From Flavobacteriia bacterium (lineage in GTDB: Bacteria; Bacteroidota; Bacteroidia; Flavobacteriales; Flavobacteriaceae), in assembly GCA_011330545.1 (NCBI GenBank), contig DRQI01000398.1, positions 1 to 6,766 of the forward strand: a stretch of 6,766 nucleotides of DNA, in the 5' to 3' direction. The position numbers were made by a program, and so were the translations under genes. The notes under the pieces were generated by a model. That model was not told the origin of the DNA. It did no database searches and saw only the letters and a program-made list of their open reading frames with translations. Shown piece by piece: positions 1 through 5,626 of this stretch (positions within the stretch are counted from its first letter, which is position 1; each line of letters starts with the position of its first letter).

Positions 1-302
1 CGGCTATTTCTTTTGCAGAAGTATTGCACTCTTCGGATGTTCCGGGAGGAGTAGTAAATATCCTTACCGGAAAAAAAGATGAATTGATTAGCCACATGGC
101 ATCACACATGGATGTAAATGCCATTATCTATTGTGGAAAAGGACAAGATACTATCAAAACGATTAATGAATTGGCCAGTAATAATGTGAAAAGGACTATT
201 TTTTACAAAAAAACCGACTGGAACAATGAAGCTTGTGAATCTCCTTATTTTATCGAAAAATGCCAAGAAGTAAAAACCACTTGGCATCCAACAAAAGTAT
301 AA
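1..302 (+). CDS. Aldehyde dehydrogenase family protein, C-terminal part (5' end outside window)
   Basis: Only the last 99 codons are present; the frame is open from base 3 and ends with TAA at 300-302. The visible start reads AISFAEVLHSSDVPGGVVNI, followed by LTG. This is the aldehyde dehydrogenase signature segment in which 'PxGVVNxxTG' follows the catalytic-core region. Enzymes of this superfamily oxidise aldehydes to carboxylates (or acyl-CoA) with NAD(P)+ in the cytoplasm. The catalytic cysteine and most of the NAD-binding fold would lie outside the window, so neither the substrate nor the activity can be judged. The stop codon is 11 bases before the acetyltransferase ATG, so the two genes are probably co-transcribed. 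An internal TTG at 24 is not a credible start because family-like sequence continues upstream of it to the window edge. Family assignment is firm; the specific subfamily is unknown. Confidence 0.85.
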   Translation, partial: AISFAEVLHSSDVPGGVVNILTGKKDELISHMASHMDVNAIIYCGKGQDTIKTINELASNNVKRTIFYKKTDWNNEACESPYFIEKCQEVKTTWHPTKV

Positions 303-313
303 GCAAGTACAAC

Positions 314-892
314 ATGAAAACGCAACATTATTTTGCACACGAAACTGCAGTTATCGATGATGGCTGTAGTATTGGCGAAGGAACTAAAATTTGGCATTTC
401 AGCCATATTATGCCGCAATGTGTTATCGGAAAAAAGTGTAATATCGGGCAAAATGTAGTGGTTTCGCCCGAGGTGATTTTGGGCAACAATGTAAAAGTGC
501 AAAATAATGTTTCTATCTATACCGGCGTTATTTGCGAAGACGATGTATTTTTAGGGCCTTCAATGGTTTTTACCAATGTTATCAACCCTAGAAGCGCTGT
601 AAACCGCAAAAACGAATACATGAAAACAAGGGTAAAAAAAGGAGTGAGTATCGGTGCCAATGCTACCATTGTTTGTGGCAATGACATCGGAGAATATGCT
701 TTTATCGGTGCCGGAGCCGTGGTTGTAAAAGAAGTAAAACCGTATGCTTTGGTAGTGGGTAACCCTTCAAAACAAATTGGTTGGATAAGCCGCTACGGGC
801 ATCGATTGCACTTTGATGAAAACGGCCTTGCCATTTGTCCTGAAAGCCACGAAAAATATGAACTTAAAAACGGCTTGGTAACTAAAATATAA
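314..892 (+). CDS. wbpD: WbpD/WlbB-like UDP-sugar N-acetyltransferase (left-handed beta-helix)
   Basis: A 192-residue hexapeptide-repeat acyltransferase. Isoleucine/valine-spaced hexapeptides such as 'IGEGTKIW', 'IGKKCNIGQNVVV' and 'LGNNVKVQNNVSIY' run from about residue 12 to 90 and resume at about 110-150. Between them lies the segment FLGPSMVFTNVINPRS (79-94), and 'KKGVSIGANATIVCG' and 'GEYAFIGAGAVV' follow, ending in 'VVGNPSKQIGWIS' (147-159). From memory these match WbpD/WlbB closely. Those enzymes transfer acetyl from acetyl-CoA to the 3-amino group of UDP-2-acetamido-3-amino-2,3-dideoxy-glucuronate, on the route to diacetamido uronic acids of surface polysaccharides. The enzyme would act as a cytoplasmic trimer. 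An upstream in-frame ATG at 260 would overlap the dehydrogenase gene by 43 bases and add 18 residues unlike the family, so 314 is preferred. No Shine-Dalgarno is visible, as is usual in Bacteroidota. The exact sugar substrate is inferred; a related 3-acetamido sugar is possible. Confidence 0.85.
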   Translation: MKTQHYFAHETAVIDDGCSIGEGTKIWHFSHIMPQCVIGKKCNIGQNVVVSPEVILGNNVKVQNNVSIYTGVICEDDVFLGPSMVFTNVINPRSAVNRKNEYMKTRVKKGVSIGANATIVCGNDIGEYAFIGAGAVVVKEVKPYALVVGNPSKQIGWISRYGHRLHFDENGLAICPESHEKYELKNGLVTKI

Positions 893-903
893 TGTTACTT
901 TTG
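875..903 (+). promoter_or_regulatory. Candidate Bacteroidota promoter for the remB-like gene
   Basis: TACTTTTG at 896-903 matches the Bacteroidota -7 consensus TAnnTTTG, and a TTG at 875-877 lies 18 bases upstream as a plausible -33 element. Transcription would start near base 910 and give a short A-rich leader before the ATG at 926. The -33 element sits inside the last codons of the acetyltransferase gene, and the -7 box begins just after its stop. Called by eye from the consensus only. Confidence 0.5.
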
Positions 904-925
904 CGATAAACATCACAAAAAAACT

Positions 926-3010
926 ATGAATAAATTTATCGGTTTCTTTTTTATTCTACTACTTTCAAACCTTTCAACAGCACAAGAAGATATATACCCT
1001 ATTTATAAAGGTTGTGACGGTACAGGTGTAAATGCACTGGCTTCCTGTTTTAATCAACACATCACCAACGATATATTGGCAGCTTTTCAAGTTCCTGAAA
1101 AAGTAACAAACGATGGATACAAAGGCACTGTCAATGTCATTTTTTTGGTTACTAAAGAAGGTACTTATGAAGTGCTTTATGTACGATCGGCATATAAAGA
1201 ACTAGAGGAAGAAGTAAAAAGGGTTTTTGCCCAACTGCCAAAAGCCAAGCCTGCCACTTATAATGGCAGGCCTATCGATATGCGTTTTGGCATGCCGATT
1301 TCTATTCCTTTAAATGAGCAAAACATCCCACAAATTATCCAAAAGCAAGAGGTAGAAAAAGAGGTGGCCACTACACTGCCACCTGCTAATGTTCCTGATA
1401 ATGAAGAAATTCGGCTACCTGCTGCGATAGACAGTCCGTTTCCTGAACATAACAGCGAATTGAATATTCCGTTTACACATCAAGTATATGACCAATTGAA
1501 TTTTTATTATGACACCCATGACAATACCCATACAAGTTTCAAACCCTATTTGTATAGTGAAGCCTCAAAATTTGTTGATTTAACAGCTCAAAAAACGGCA
1601 TTGCTAAAAGACAAAACTTCTTGGGCAGGAAAAAAATTATGGAATGAACATTTCTTTAAAGTCCAGAAAAAAGGCTATTGGTTTACGGTAAATCCTATTT
1701 TCGACTTACAAATAGGTAAAGATACTTCTGATGATGCTGATTATACCTACAATAACACCCGCGGTTTTCAGGTACAAGGCGGATTGGGTGCTAATTTTAG
1801 TTTTTCTTCTTCTTTTTATGAAAGCCAAGGCCGCTTTGCCGGATATGTCAATGATTTTATCAGGGCAAATGTTCCGCTTGGGGCTGCAGGTACCGTTCCC
1901 GGAAGGGGAAAAGGGAAAAGTTTTAAAGGCAATGGTTTTGATTATCCTATTGCCGAAGCCTATTTGTCATATAGCCCTAATAAGTTTTTTAACTTTCAAT
2001 TTGGACATGGCAAAAATTTTATTGGAGATGGTTATAGGTCGATGATGCTTTCTGATGTAGCTTCACCATATACACATTTAAAAATTACTACCAATTTTTG
2101 GAAAATAAAATACACTAATTTATGGATGTGGTTAGATGATGTACGCCCTCAGTTGAGTGTAAATAATTTAAGTCCGCGTAAGTTTGTTGCCATACACCAT
2201 TTGAGTTGGAATGTCAATAAAAAATTAAATATAGGTTTATTTGAAGCGGTAATTACCGAAAATGAAAACAACACCGGTTTTGATATCAATTTCTTCAACC
2301 CTATTATTTTTTACAGAGCTGTAGAGTTTACCAGAGGCTCAGAAGGCGGTAATGCCTTAATTGGCTTTAGTACGAAATACAAATGGACCAAGACCATTTC
2401 AACCTATTCTCAATTTGTGTTAGACGAGTTAACCGTAGGCCGTTTTTTTGATGGTTCGGGTTATTGGGGCAATAAATTTGCCTTGCAATTAGGTGCAAAA
2501 TACCACAATGCATTTAAGGTTGATAACTTGTATTTACAGGGTGAATTTAATATGGCAAGGCCGTATACTTATGCCCATAGAAAACCCATTTTAAACTACG
2601 CCCATTTTAACCAACCTTTAGCACATCTTTGGGGTGGTAATTTTTGGGAAGCTATTGGTATTGCCCGCTATAAAAAAGACCGGTGGTTTGGCAATGCTAA
2701 ATTGATAGTAGGCAAAAAAGGCCTCGATACTAACGGAGTTAATTATGGGGGAAATATTTATCTCAGTAATAATGACCGGGTTGGCGATACCGGAATTGAT
2801 TTTTTACAAGGCAACAAAACCAATATCTTTATTGCCGACTTACAAGTAGGTTATACTGTAAATCCTACTACCAATTTGCAATTTTTCGGTGGGGTTACCC
2901 TTCGTAATTTTGACCCGACAACTGAAACTGTAAAAATAAAAAAAGAGAATACTACTTGGTTTACTTTTGGCCTAAGAACCGATGTTTTCAATTGGTATTT
3001 TGATTTTTAG
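926..3010 (+). CDS. remB: RemB-like gliding motility protein: TonB-C-like domain plus Wzi-like outer-membrane beta-barrel
   Basis: This is a 694-residue exported protein. The N-terminus MNKFIGFFFILLLSNLSTAQ is a signal peptide (Lys at position 3, hydrophobic core, cleavage probably after Ala19). Residues about 26-128 resemble a TonB C-terminal-like domain: 'YKGTVNVIFLVTKEGTY', then 'LPKAKPATYNGRP' and 'MPISIPL', preceded by Cys30 and Cys41 that could form a disulfide. A proline- and glutamate-rich linker follows (about 129-176). The rest to 694 alternates aromatic and polar residues in beta-strand style, with 'YLSYSPNKFFNFQFGHGKNF' and 'SPYTHLKI' typical of the capsule-assembly Wzi-like barrel family, and it ends in Phe like many outer-membrane barrels. 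I recognise the combination as what is annotated RemB in flavobacteria, linked to gliding in Flavobacterium johnsoniae. The sugar acetyltransferase upstream fits a surface-polysaccharide context. Motility itself is not shown by the sequence; the symbol rests on recall. Confidence 0.72.
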   Translation: MNKFIGFFFILLLSNLSTAQEDIYPIYKGCDGTGVNALASCFNQHITNDILAAFQVPEKVTNDGYKGTVNVIFLVTKEGTYEVLYVRSAYKELEEEVKRVFAQLPKAKPATYNGRPIDMRFGMPISIPLNEQNIPQIIQKQEVEKEVATTLPPANVPDNEEIRLPAAIDSPFPEHNSELNIPFTHQVYDQLNFYYDTHDNTHTSFKPYLYSEASKFVDLTAQKTALLKDKTSWAGKKLWNEHFFKVQKKGYWFTVNPIFDLQIGKDTSDDADYTYNNTRGFQVQGGLGANFSFSSSFYESQGRFAGYVNDFIRANVPLGAAGTVPGRGKGKSFKGNGFDYPIAEAYLSYSPNKFFNFQFGHGKNFIGDGYRSMMLSDVASPYTHLKITTNFWKIKYTNLWMWLDDVRPQLSVNNLSPRKFVAIHHLSWNVNKKLNIGLFEAVITENENNTGFDINFFNPIIFYRAVEFTRGSEGGNALIGFSTKYKWTKTISTYSQFVLDELTVGRFFDGSGYWGNKFALQLGAKYHNAFKVDNLYLQGEFNMARPYTYAHRKPILNYAHFNQPLAHLWGGNFWEAIGIARYKKDRWFGNAKLIVGKKGLDTNGVNYGGNIYLSNNDRVGDTGIDFLQGNKTNIFIADLQVGYTVNPTTNLQFFGGVTLRNFDPTTETVKIKKENTTWFTFGLRTDVFNWYFDF

Positions 3011-3027
3011 AACCCACCTTAATTATG

Positions 3028-3071
3028 AAAACCCCTCCAAAAATGTAGGTTACATTCTACGGAGAGGTTTC
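3028..3071. terminator. Hairpin between convergent genes, probable bidirectional terminator
   Basis: The arms AAACCCCTCC (3029-3038) and GGAGAGGTTT (3061-3070) pair over 10 bp with one C-A mismatch. Inside them AATGTA and TACATT form a second 6-bp stem around a GGT loop. The hairpin lies 18 bases after the remB-like stop and about 21 bases beyond the stop of the minus-strand thioredoxin-fold gene. Read on the minus strand the stem runs into GGGGTTTTC, a short T-run. On the plus strand the T-run is only three bases, so termination there is less certain. Confidence 0.6.
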
Positions 3072-3091
3072 ATCACTCAACCAAAAATAAT

Positions 3092-3622
3092 TTAATTATT
3101 CATCGTATAGACTTCATCTGTGGCCTCGGCATTTGAGCCGTTTTGCATTTTGCTTAACAAGGCATCTAATTTTTTTGCAATTTTTTTATCTATATTTTTG
3201 GTAATTCGCTGTTTTTTAAAAACTACCCTTCTCTCTTTATCTAAAATAATATGGATGGGGTAAGTTTTAAACATACCGGTTTGATACTTGTTAAACAACT
3301 TCTCTGCTTCTTCTCCAGCAAGGTGTTGGTATTTAAAAACCGAGGAAGATGTTGCTATTTCTGTACTTATTCTATCTGTAATTGCGATAAACTGCACTTT
3401 CTTACCTTTGTACTTCTCAACAAGTTGATTTAGTATTTCGATTTCTTGGGGTTTGTTGGGATCCCAAATATTAATTACAATTATATAGTCTTTAAAAATA
3501 TCTATAGACGCCGTTGTATTTGTCTCTATGTATGAATCTTTATGAGCTGCCAACTTATCTTGGGCGGTCATATTCATAACAGAATACAGGTAGGCAATAG
3601 TTATCAGCAGTTTTGCTTTCAT
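3092..3622 (-). CDS. Exported thioredoxin-fold protein lacking all cysteines
   Basis: A 176-residue protein. Residues 1-20 (MKAKLLITIAYLYSVMNMTA) look like a signal peptide with cleavage before Gln21, so the mature protein is probably periplasmic or outer-membrane associated. The body follows a TlpA/AhpC-type thioredoxin layout: strand 'IIVINIW' (47-53), helix 'EIEILNQLVEKYKGK', strand 'VQFIAIT' (76-82), then 'FKTYPIHIILDKERRVV' (118-134) with the expected cis-proline at Pro122. Where family members carry W-C-x-x-C it reads WDPNKPQEIE, and the whole protein contains no cysteine. It therefore cannot be a thiol-disulfide oxidoreductase and may be a binding, chaperone-like or regulatory derivative. 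It starts 48 bases after the tetR stop on the same strand, and a copy of the putative TetR operator lies 18 bases before its ATG. Fold call by motif, fairly sure; function unknown. Confidence 0.65.
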   Translation of the reverse strand: MKAKLLITIAYLYSVMNMTAQDKLAAHKDSYIETNTTASIDIFKDYIIVINIWDPNKPQEIEILNQLVEKYKGKKVQFIAITDRISTEIATSSSVFKYQHLAGEEAEKLFNKYQTGMFKTYPIHIILDKERRVVFKKQRITKNIDKKIAKKLDALLSKMQNGSNAEATDEVYTMNN

Positions 3623-3640
3623 TAGTTTTGATTAAATAAT

Positions 3641-3653
3641 TGACCAGTCGTCT
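3641..3653. promoter_or_regulatory. Putative TetR operator in front of the thioredoxin-fold gene
   Basis: TGACCAGTCGTCT differs at one base from the site in the tetR promoter (4293-4305). The 11-bp core GACCAGTCGTC is an imperfect palindrome (GAC-N5-GTC), the usual form of a TetR-family operator. It lies between the tetR stop and the downstream gene start. TATTT follows at the same offset as in the tetR promoter, though no full TAnnTTTG box is present here. Repression of the downstream gene is inferred. Confidence 0.5.
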
Positions 3654-3670
3654 TTTATATATTAAAAAAA

Positions 3671-4267
3671 TTAGTTTAAAAACAGTTCTTTTACAAAAGA
3701 TAAAAAATTATCTAGCGGTTCAGCACTTTGTTTTTCTTTCATCGTTATCAACGCCCCTTTGGCAGCATCTTCAATAAAATCAACCATACCGGCGGCATCA
3801 TAGGCAGCATTGATTTCTTTATTTTGTTGCGCTTCGAGAAACACATTGATTATGTGTTGTTTTATCGTATTTTCTCGCATCAAAATTCTGTTTCTAATCA
3901 TTTCGCTATGGTCAGACATTTCATTTCCAAGATTACTTCCCATACACCCGTACTTACATTTCATCGTATCAATCATCAACCTATTTTTATATTCATAAAA
4001 GTTGATGAGGCGCTGTTTGGCCGAGAAATTTTTATGTTGTAAAATTTCAATTATCGGGGCAGCCATTTTGCCAAAATACCGGTCTATTGCTTTGGCCACA
4101 AAATCTTCTTTTGAGTCAAAATAAAAATAGAAGGAGCCTTTCGGAATTCCTGCTGCTTTAACAATATCATTTACACTTGTACCATTATAACCATTACACC
4201 ACAAAGCCTCTATACCTTTGTCTAAAAGATACTCCTCTTTTGCCTTGTGCTTGCGTGTTTTGGTCAT
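3671..4267 (-). CDS. TetR/AcrR-family transcriptional repressor
   Basis: A 198-residue cytoplasmic DNA-binding protein when started at the ATG at 4267. The N-terminal helix-turn-helix is clear: 'YNGTSVNDIVKAAGIPKGSF' (27-46) followed by 'YFYFDSKEDFVAKAI' (47-61). This is the TetR pattern in which recognition helix 3 is 'PKGSFYFYF'. The C-terminal half is helical and forms the ligand and dimer domain. It contains Cys104-K-Y-G-Cys108-M-G and 'NLGNE' (112-116), similar to the 'GCL...L..E' segment of NemR-type regulators. An upstream in-frame GTG at 4285 would overlap the TAnnTTTG box, so the ATG at 4267 is favoured. A palindromic site inside its own promoter suggests autorepression, and a second site precedes the next gene. 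The inducer is unknown; an electrophile or oxidant is a guess from the cysteine pair. Confidence 0.9.
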   Translation of the reverse strand: MTKTRKHKAKEEYLLDKGIEALWCNGYNGTSVNDIVKAAGIPKGSFYFYFDSKEDFVAKAIDRYFGKMAAPIIEILQHKNFSAKQRLINFYEYKNRLMIDTMKCKYGCMGSNLGNEMSDHSEMIRNRILMRENTIKQHIINVFLEAQQNKEINAAYDAAGMVDFIEDAAKGALITMKEKQSAEPLDNFLSFVKELFLN

Positions 4268-4284
4268 TTTTATAAACAAAGGCA

Positions 4285-4316
4285 CAAATATATGACCACT
4301 CGTCTACAAAAACAAA
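4285..4316 (-). promoter_or_regulatory. tetR promoter, Bacteroidota type
   Basis: On the minus strand TATATTTG (4292 down to 4285) matches TAnnTTTG exactly, and TTTG (4316-4313) lies 20 bases upstream as the -33 element. Transcription would begin near 4278, about 11 bases before the ATG at 4267. The spacer contains the palindromic operator, so a bound repressor would block polymerase. Confidence 0.6.
4293..4305. promoter_or_regulatory. Putative TetR operator in the tetR promoter
   Basis: TGACCACTCGTCT contains the 11-bp imperfect palindrome GAC-CACTC-GTC and lies directly against the -7 box, within the promoter spacer. A copy with one base changed occurs at 3641-3653. On the other strand it reads TAGACGAGTGGTCA, generally similar to the TAGAC...GTC operators I recall for NemR-like repressors, although the NemR spacing is one base longer. 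Confidence 0.55.
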
Positions 4317-4408
4317 TTTTTAAAGATAATTTTAATAGTTTACCGTATTTTTAACAGATAAACTAAAATGTATCGTTTTGTCATTTCGACAGAGAGAGCA
4401 GCGAACAA

Positions 4409-4425
4409 TTAGAAATTATTTCTAA
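4409..4425. repeat. 17-bp palindrome TTAGAAAT-T-ATTTCTAA
   Basis: Two perfect 8-bp arms surround a single central T. As RNA the tight centre would cost one or two pairs. It could be part of the REP-like element or a protein-binding site. It lies one base before the next hairpin. Confidence 0.5.
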
Positions 4426-4426
4426 A

Positions 4427-4455
4427 CCTTCAAAGTCTTTTGGTGGCTTTGAAGG
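4427..4455. terminator. 11-bp hairpin downstream of the DinB-fold gene, possible terminator
   Basis: CCTTCAAAGTC (4427-4437) pairs with GGCTTTGAAGG (4445-4455) with one G-T pair and a 7-base loop. It lies about 50 bases past the stop of the minus-strand DinB-fold gene and could end that operon. The T-run after the stem is weak (GGTTTAG), so it may instead be only the stem of the repeat element. Confidence 0.45.
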
Positions 4456-4505
4456 AGAATCAGATTGCACGCTTGTCCTAAGAAATTATATAACCCTTAT
4501 TTTTT

Positions 4506-4973
4506 CTATTGCACCAGCTTTTTTAGTTGCATAATCCATCCTAAATGAATTCCTTCGTGGAAGGTATGGAATGAAATGGCATCTTCAACATTTTTAACCT
4601 CAACACCGGCTTTTGTAGTAAAAGCCTTGTAATTTTTAAATTTGCCTTTTTGATAATCTTTTTTTACTTGATCTAATGTTTTTGACAATTGTTCTTTTAG
4701 ATAGTCAATTTCAGTGTCAGAAACTGCTGTGGTCGCCGTTGAGCCCGTTTTGTATTTTTCTACCAATTCTTCTTTGATAGCCGGCGCTTGTCCTGAGAGT
4801 TTATAAACTACTATTTGCTGCATGGCAAGTATGTGGCCTATATTCCATATAATACTATGGTTTAATTGGTTAGGAATAGTGTTTAACTGTTCGTTTGTCA
4901 ACCCTTCTATTAGGTTATTTATTTTATTCCTGCTAAATAAATTGGCGTCAAAATTAATAGTCATATCTTTCAT
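4506..4973 (-). CDS. DinB-fold (DinB_2-like) protein, probable metal-dependent
   Basis: A 155-residue cytoplasmic four-helix protein of the DinB superfamily. The expected metal-ligand triad is present. A histidine in helix 2, 'IIWNIGHILAMQQ' (His47), combines with an HxxxH in the last helix, 'FHTFHEGIHLGWI' (His139 and His143; His136 is nearby). The length is typical for the family. Characterised DinB-fold proteins include thiol-dependent transferases and isomerases using bacillithiol, mycothiol or glutathione; most members have no assigned reaction, and the substrate here is unknown. Despite the family name, a DNA-damage role is not implied. It is the last gene of a four-gene minus-strand run, 41 bases after the second SRPBCC gene, with no clear promoter in the gap. 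An alternative start is the Met at codon 4 (4964). Confidence 0.8.
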   Translation of the reverse strand: MKDMTINFDANLFSRNKINNLIEGLTNEQLNTIPNQLNHSIIWNIGHILAMQQIVVYKLSGQAPAIKEELVEKYKTGSTATTAVSDTEIDYLKEQLSKTLDQVKKDYQKGKFKNYKAFTTKAGVEVKNVEDAISFHTFHEGIHLGWIMQLKKLVQ

Positions 4974-5014
4974 CTGTAAAGTATTTTAGTTGTTCTTAAT
5001 TAATAATTTATCTT

Positions 5015-5548
5015 TTACGCAAATTGATAATGGCGTTTCTCTAAGGTTTTTATAGGAACGTTTTTAATGCCTGTTTCTATGTAGTTTTTATAGCCCATTA
5101 AAATTTCTTTTTCCATTTTTTTAATTTTCCATTTCATCAGGTTGGTAATAAACCCCGGATTAAGCCGGTAGTTAATGGTTAACTCCAACGTTGATTTTTG
5201 GCTGTTTAACGGTGTTACTTCAAATGCAAAGAACATTGCTTTTAAAGGAAAATTTTTCCAATCAAATACTTCATATCGATAGTATTTTCCTTCTTCGTAC
5301 TCGATAATTCGTTCTTTTAAAACCACTTCCTTTTTACCGTCTAAAATATCACAGGTTCTTTCTGCCCCTAATGTTGCGATGGGTGAGTTGCTATTTTCGG
5401 CAACCGATTTTTCAACTCCGGCATGAAACGTATGCACATCTCCATAATGTGACAAGGCTTCCCAAGTGTCTTCTGCGGGTTTGTCAATACTAATTTTCGT
5501 ACTCACTTTTGTGAGTTTTATACCTTTGTGTTCTTTTAATTCTTTCAT
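5015..5548 (-). CDS. SRPBCC-family protein (paralogue of the gene at 6188-6733)
   Basis: This 177-residue protein has the SRPBCC (START/polyketide cyclase-like) helix-grip outline. Strand 'KVSTKISIDKPAEDTWEALS' (14-33) is the typical opening, followed by 'YGDVHTFH'. Then comes 'LGAERTCDILDGKKEVVLKE' (60-79), the G-x-x-R-x-C-x-x-x-D-G-K pattern common in this family. 'YYRYEV' and 'INYRLNP' strands lead to a long C-terminal helix 'EILMGYKNYIETG'. Such proteins enclose a hydrophobic pocket for lipids or aromatic compounds; some are cyclases, many only bind. There is no signal peptide, so it is cytoplasmic. About half of its residues are identical, by hand alignment, to the SRPBCC protein two genes upstream, and the C-terminal motif is almost unchanged. 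The 78-base gap before it is the largest in the run. Ligand unknown. Confidence 0.8.
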   Translation of the reverse strand: MKELKEHKGIKLTKVSTKISIDKPAEDTWEALSHYGDVHTFHAGVEKSVAENSNSPIATLGAERTCDILDGKKEVVLKERIIEYEEGKYYRYEVFDWKNFPLKAMFFAFEVTPLNSQKSTLELTINYRLNPGFITNLMKWKIKKMEKEILMGYKNYIETGIKNVPIKTLEKRHYQFA

Positions 5549-5573
5549 TTGTTTGTTTTTTAATAGTTATATT

Positions 5574-5591
5574 CCGAGATTGCTCCCGAGA
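5574..5591. repeat. Short direct repeat CCGAGA x2, 12-bp period
   Basis: CCGAGA occurs at 5574-5579 and 5586-5591, just upstream of the SRPBCC gene that starts at 5548, in a notably GC-rich patch of an AT-rich gap (5549-5626). No TAnnTTTG promoter is visible in the gap. It may be a protein-binding site or chance. Confidence 0.25.
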
Positions 5592-5626
5592 CGATATAGC
5601 TCATTTTATATATTGTTTTCACATTC

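Larger units (their letters stand above)
4375..4480. repeat. REP-like intergenic repeat, degenerate
   Basis: This stretch in the 238-bp gap between the DinB-fold gene and tetR starts with TTTTGTCATTTCGACAGAGA. From memory that resembles the short dispersed 'GTCATTTCGAC' repeats common between genes of flavobacteria. It also contains two inverted repeats back to back (listed separately). No open frame of note crosses it. Copy number elsewhere cannot be seen from this window. Confidence 0.45.

Noticed and set aside
260..313. Longer start (ATG at 260) for the acetyltransferase
   Set aside because: It overlaps the dehydrogenase gene by 43 bases, and the added residues (MPRSKNHLASNKSISKYN) do not look like the family start; the ATG at 314 gives the expected N-terminus.
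2424..2437. TAGACGAGTTAACC, resembling one half of the TetR operator
   Set aside because: It is inside the remB-like coding sequence, lacks the GGTC half-site and has no promoter nearby; likely chance.
3251..3433. Plus-strand open frame opposite the thioredoxin-fold gene
   Set aside because: Its product resembles no family I know and the opposite strand carries a convincing exported protein; same reasoning for other open frames opposite or inside 926-3010, 3671-4267 and 5627-6172.
4268..4285. GTG start at 4285 for the TetR repressor
   Set aside because: It overlaps the TATATTTG promoter box, so it would lie upstream of the predicted transcript start; the ATG at 4267 fits the family start.
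4376..4480. Insertion sequence or CRISPR at the inverted repeats
   Set aside because: There is no transposase, no terminal inverted repeats with target duplication, and no regularly spaced repeats; the structure fits a short REP-like element better.
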